Both the position numbers and the translations under genes were made by a program. A stretch of DNA of 6,161 nucleotides from NCBI GenBank assembly GCA_002366725.1, contig DFBT01000118.1:5357-11517 (forward strand). The letters are read 5' to 3'. Every line of letters starts with the position of its first letter. Positions within the stretch are counted from its first letter, which is position 1. The notes beneath the pieces were generated by a model that made no database searches, was not told the origin of the DNA, and saw only the letters and a list, made by a program, of their open reading frames with translations. Of the stretch, positions 6,093-6,161 are shown in pieces. The stretch comes from Caldifarciminota bacterium UBA3073. Lineage in GTDB: Bacteria > Hydrothermota > UBA3073.

Positions 6093-6161
6093 GGGACTTA
6101 TACGAGACTGGGATGAGACTTTAAATATAAAAATTAGTTTGTCTCTTATAAGTCTCTTACC
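6093..6161. promoter_or_regulatory. phased array of GAGACT/AGTCTC boxes upstream of the sensor operon
   Basis: On the + strand, GGGACT (6093), GAGACT (6104) and GAGACT (6115) start exactly 11 bases apart. After an AT-rich core (6121-6140) the inverted box appears as TGTCTC (6140) and AGTCTC (6151), again 11 bases apart. The larger inverted repeat, 6093-6108 against 6141-6156, matches at 14 of 16 positions. One-turn spacing on both sides of an AT-rich core resembles a multi-site operator or promoter region for the - strand operon that starts at 6009. A TATATT (- strand, within 6124-6129) could be a -10 box, but no good -35 is seen. The array may continue past the window edge. A non-regulatory dispersed repeat is the main alternative. 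Confidence 0.5.

Noticed and set aside
6093..6161. CRISPR array
   Set aside because: The repeats are 6-8 bases at 11-base spacing, partly inverted, with no spacers of normal length and no cas gene.

Overview
The window looks like a chromosomal piece from an uncultured Gram-negative-type bacterium. The signs are a PilY1-like pilus protein, a beta-propeller protein ending in a T9SS/FlgD-like C-terminal domain, a TonB C-terminal domain, and spacers full of AT-rich repeats. This mix resembles candidate phyla of the WOR-3/Cloacimonadota/FCB-related kind, but no marker gene is present and the placement is a low-confidence inference. There are no tRNA, rRNA, CRISPR, transposase or phage genes.

Layout. 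Two genes lie on the + strand: the 3' end of a PilY1-like pilus gene (1-309) and a secreted propeller protein (434-2137). A compact palindrome at 325-383 that can fold into a T shape sits between them. Next is a 468-bp spacer without genes (2138-2605), rich in repeats. Three genes follow on the - strand. A membrane-anchored alpha/beta hydrolase (2606-3556) is separated by a 300-bp repeat-rich spacer from a two-gene operon. In transcription order that operon is a sensor-TM-HAMP protein with no output domain (6009-5296) and a periplasmic LivJ/LivK-type ligand-binding protein fused to a TonB C-terminal domain (5299-3857). The two overlap by 4 bases (ATGA). Upstream of the operon is a phased array of GAGACT/AGTCTC boxes (6093-6161).

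How the genes may work together. The + strand genes encode surface or secreted proteins. The - strand operon looks like a ligand-sensing module: a soluble binding protein paired with an inner-membrane Cache/PAS-like sensor and HAMP. The fused TonB_C domain suggests a contact with an outer-membrane receptor or another envelope partner. No transporter permease, ExbB/ExbD, kinase or chemoreceptor signalling domain is visible, so the output is unknown. The hydrolase has no clear functional link to its neighbours.

The main points for follow-up are the ligand-binding/TonB_C fusion with its coupled HAMP partner, the T-shaped palindrome with mutually complementary loops, the 11-bp phased boxes, and a dispersed repeat found three times in the spacers.
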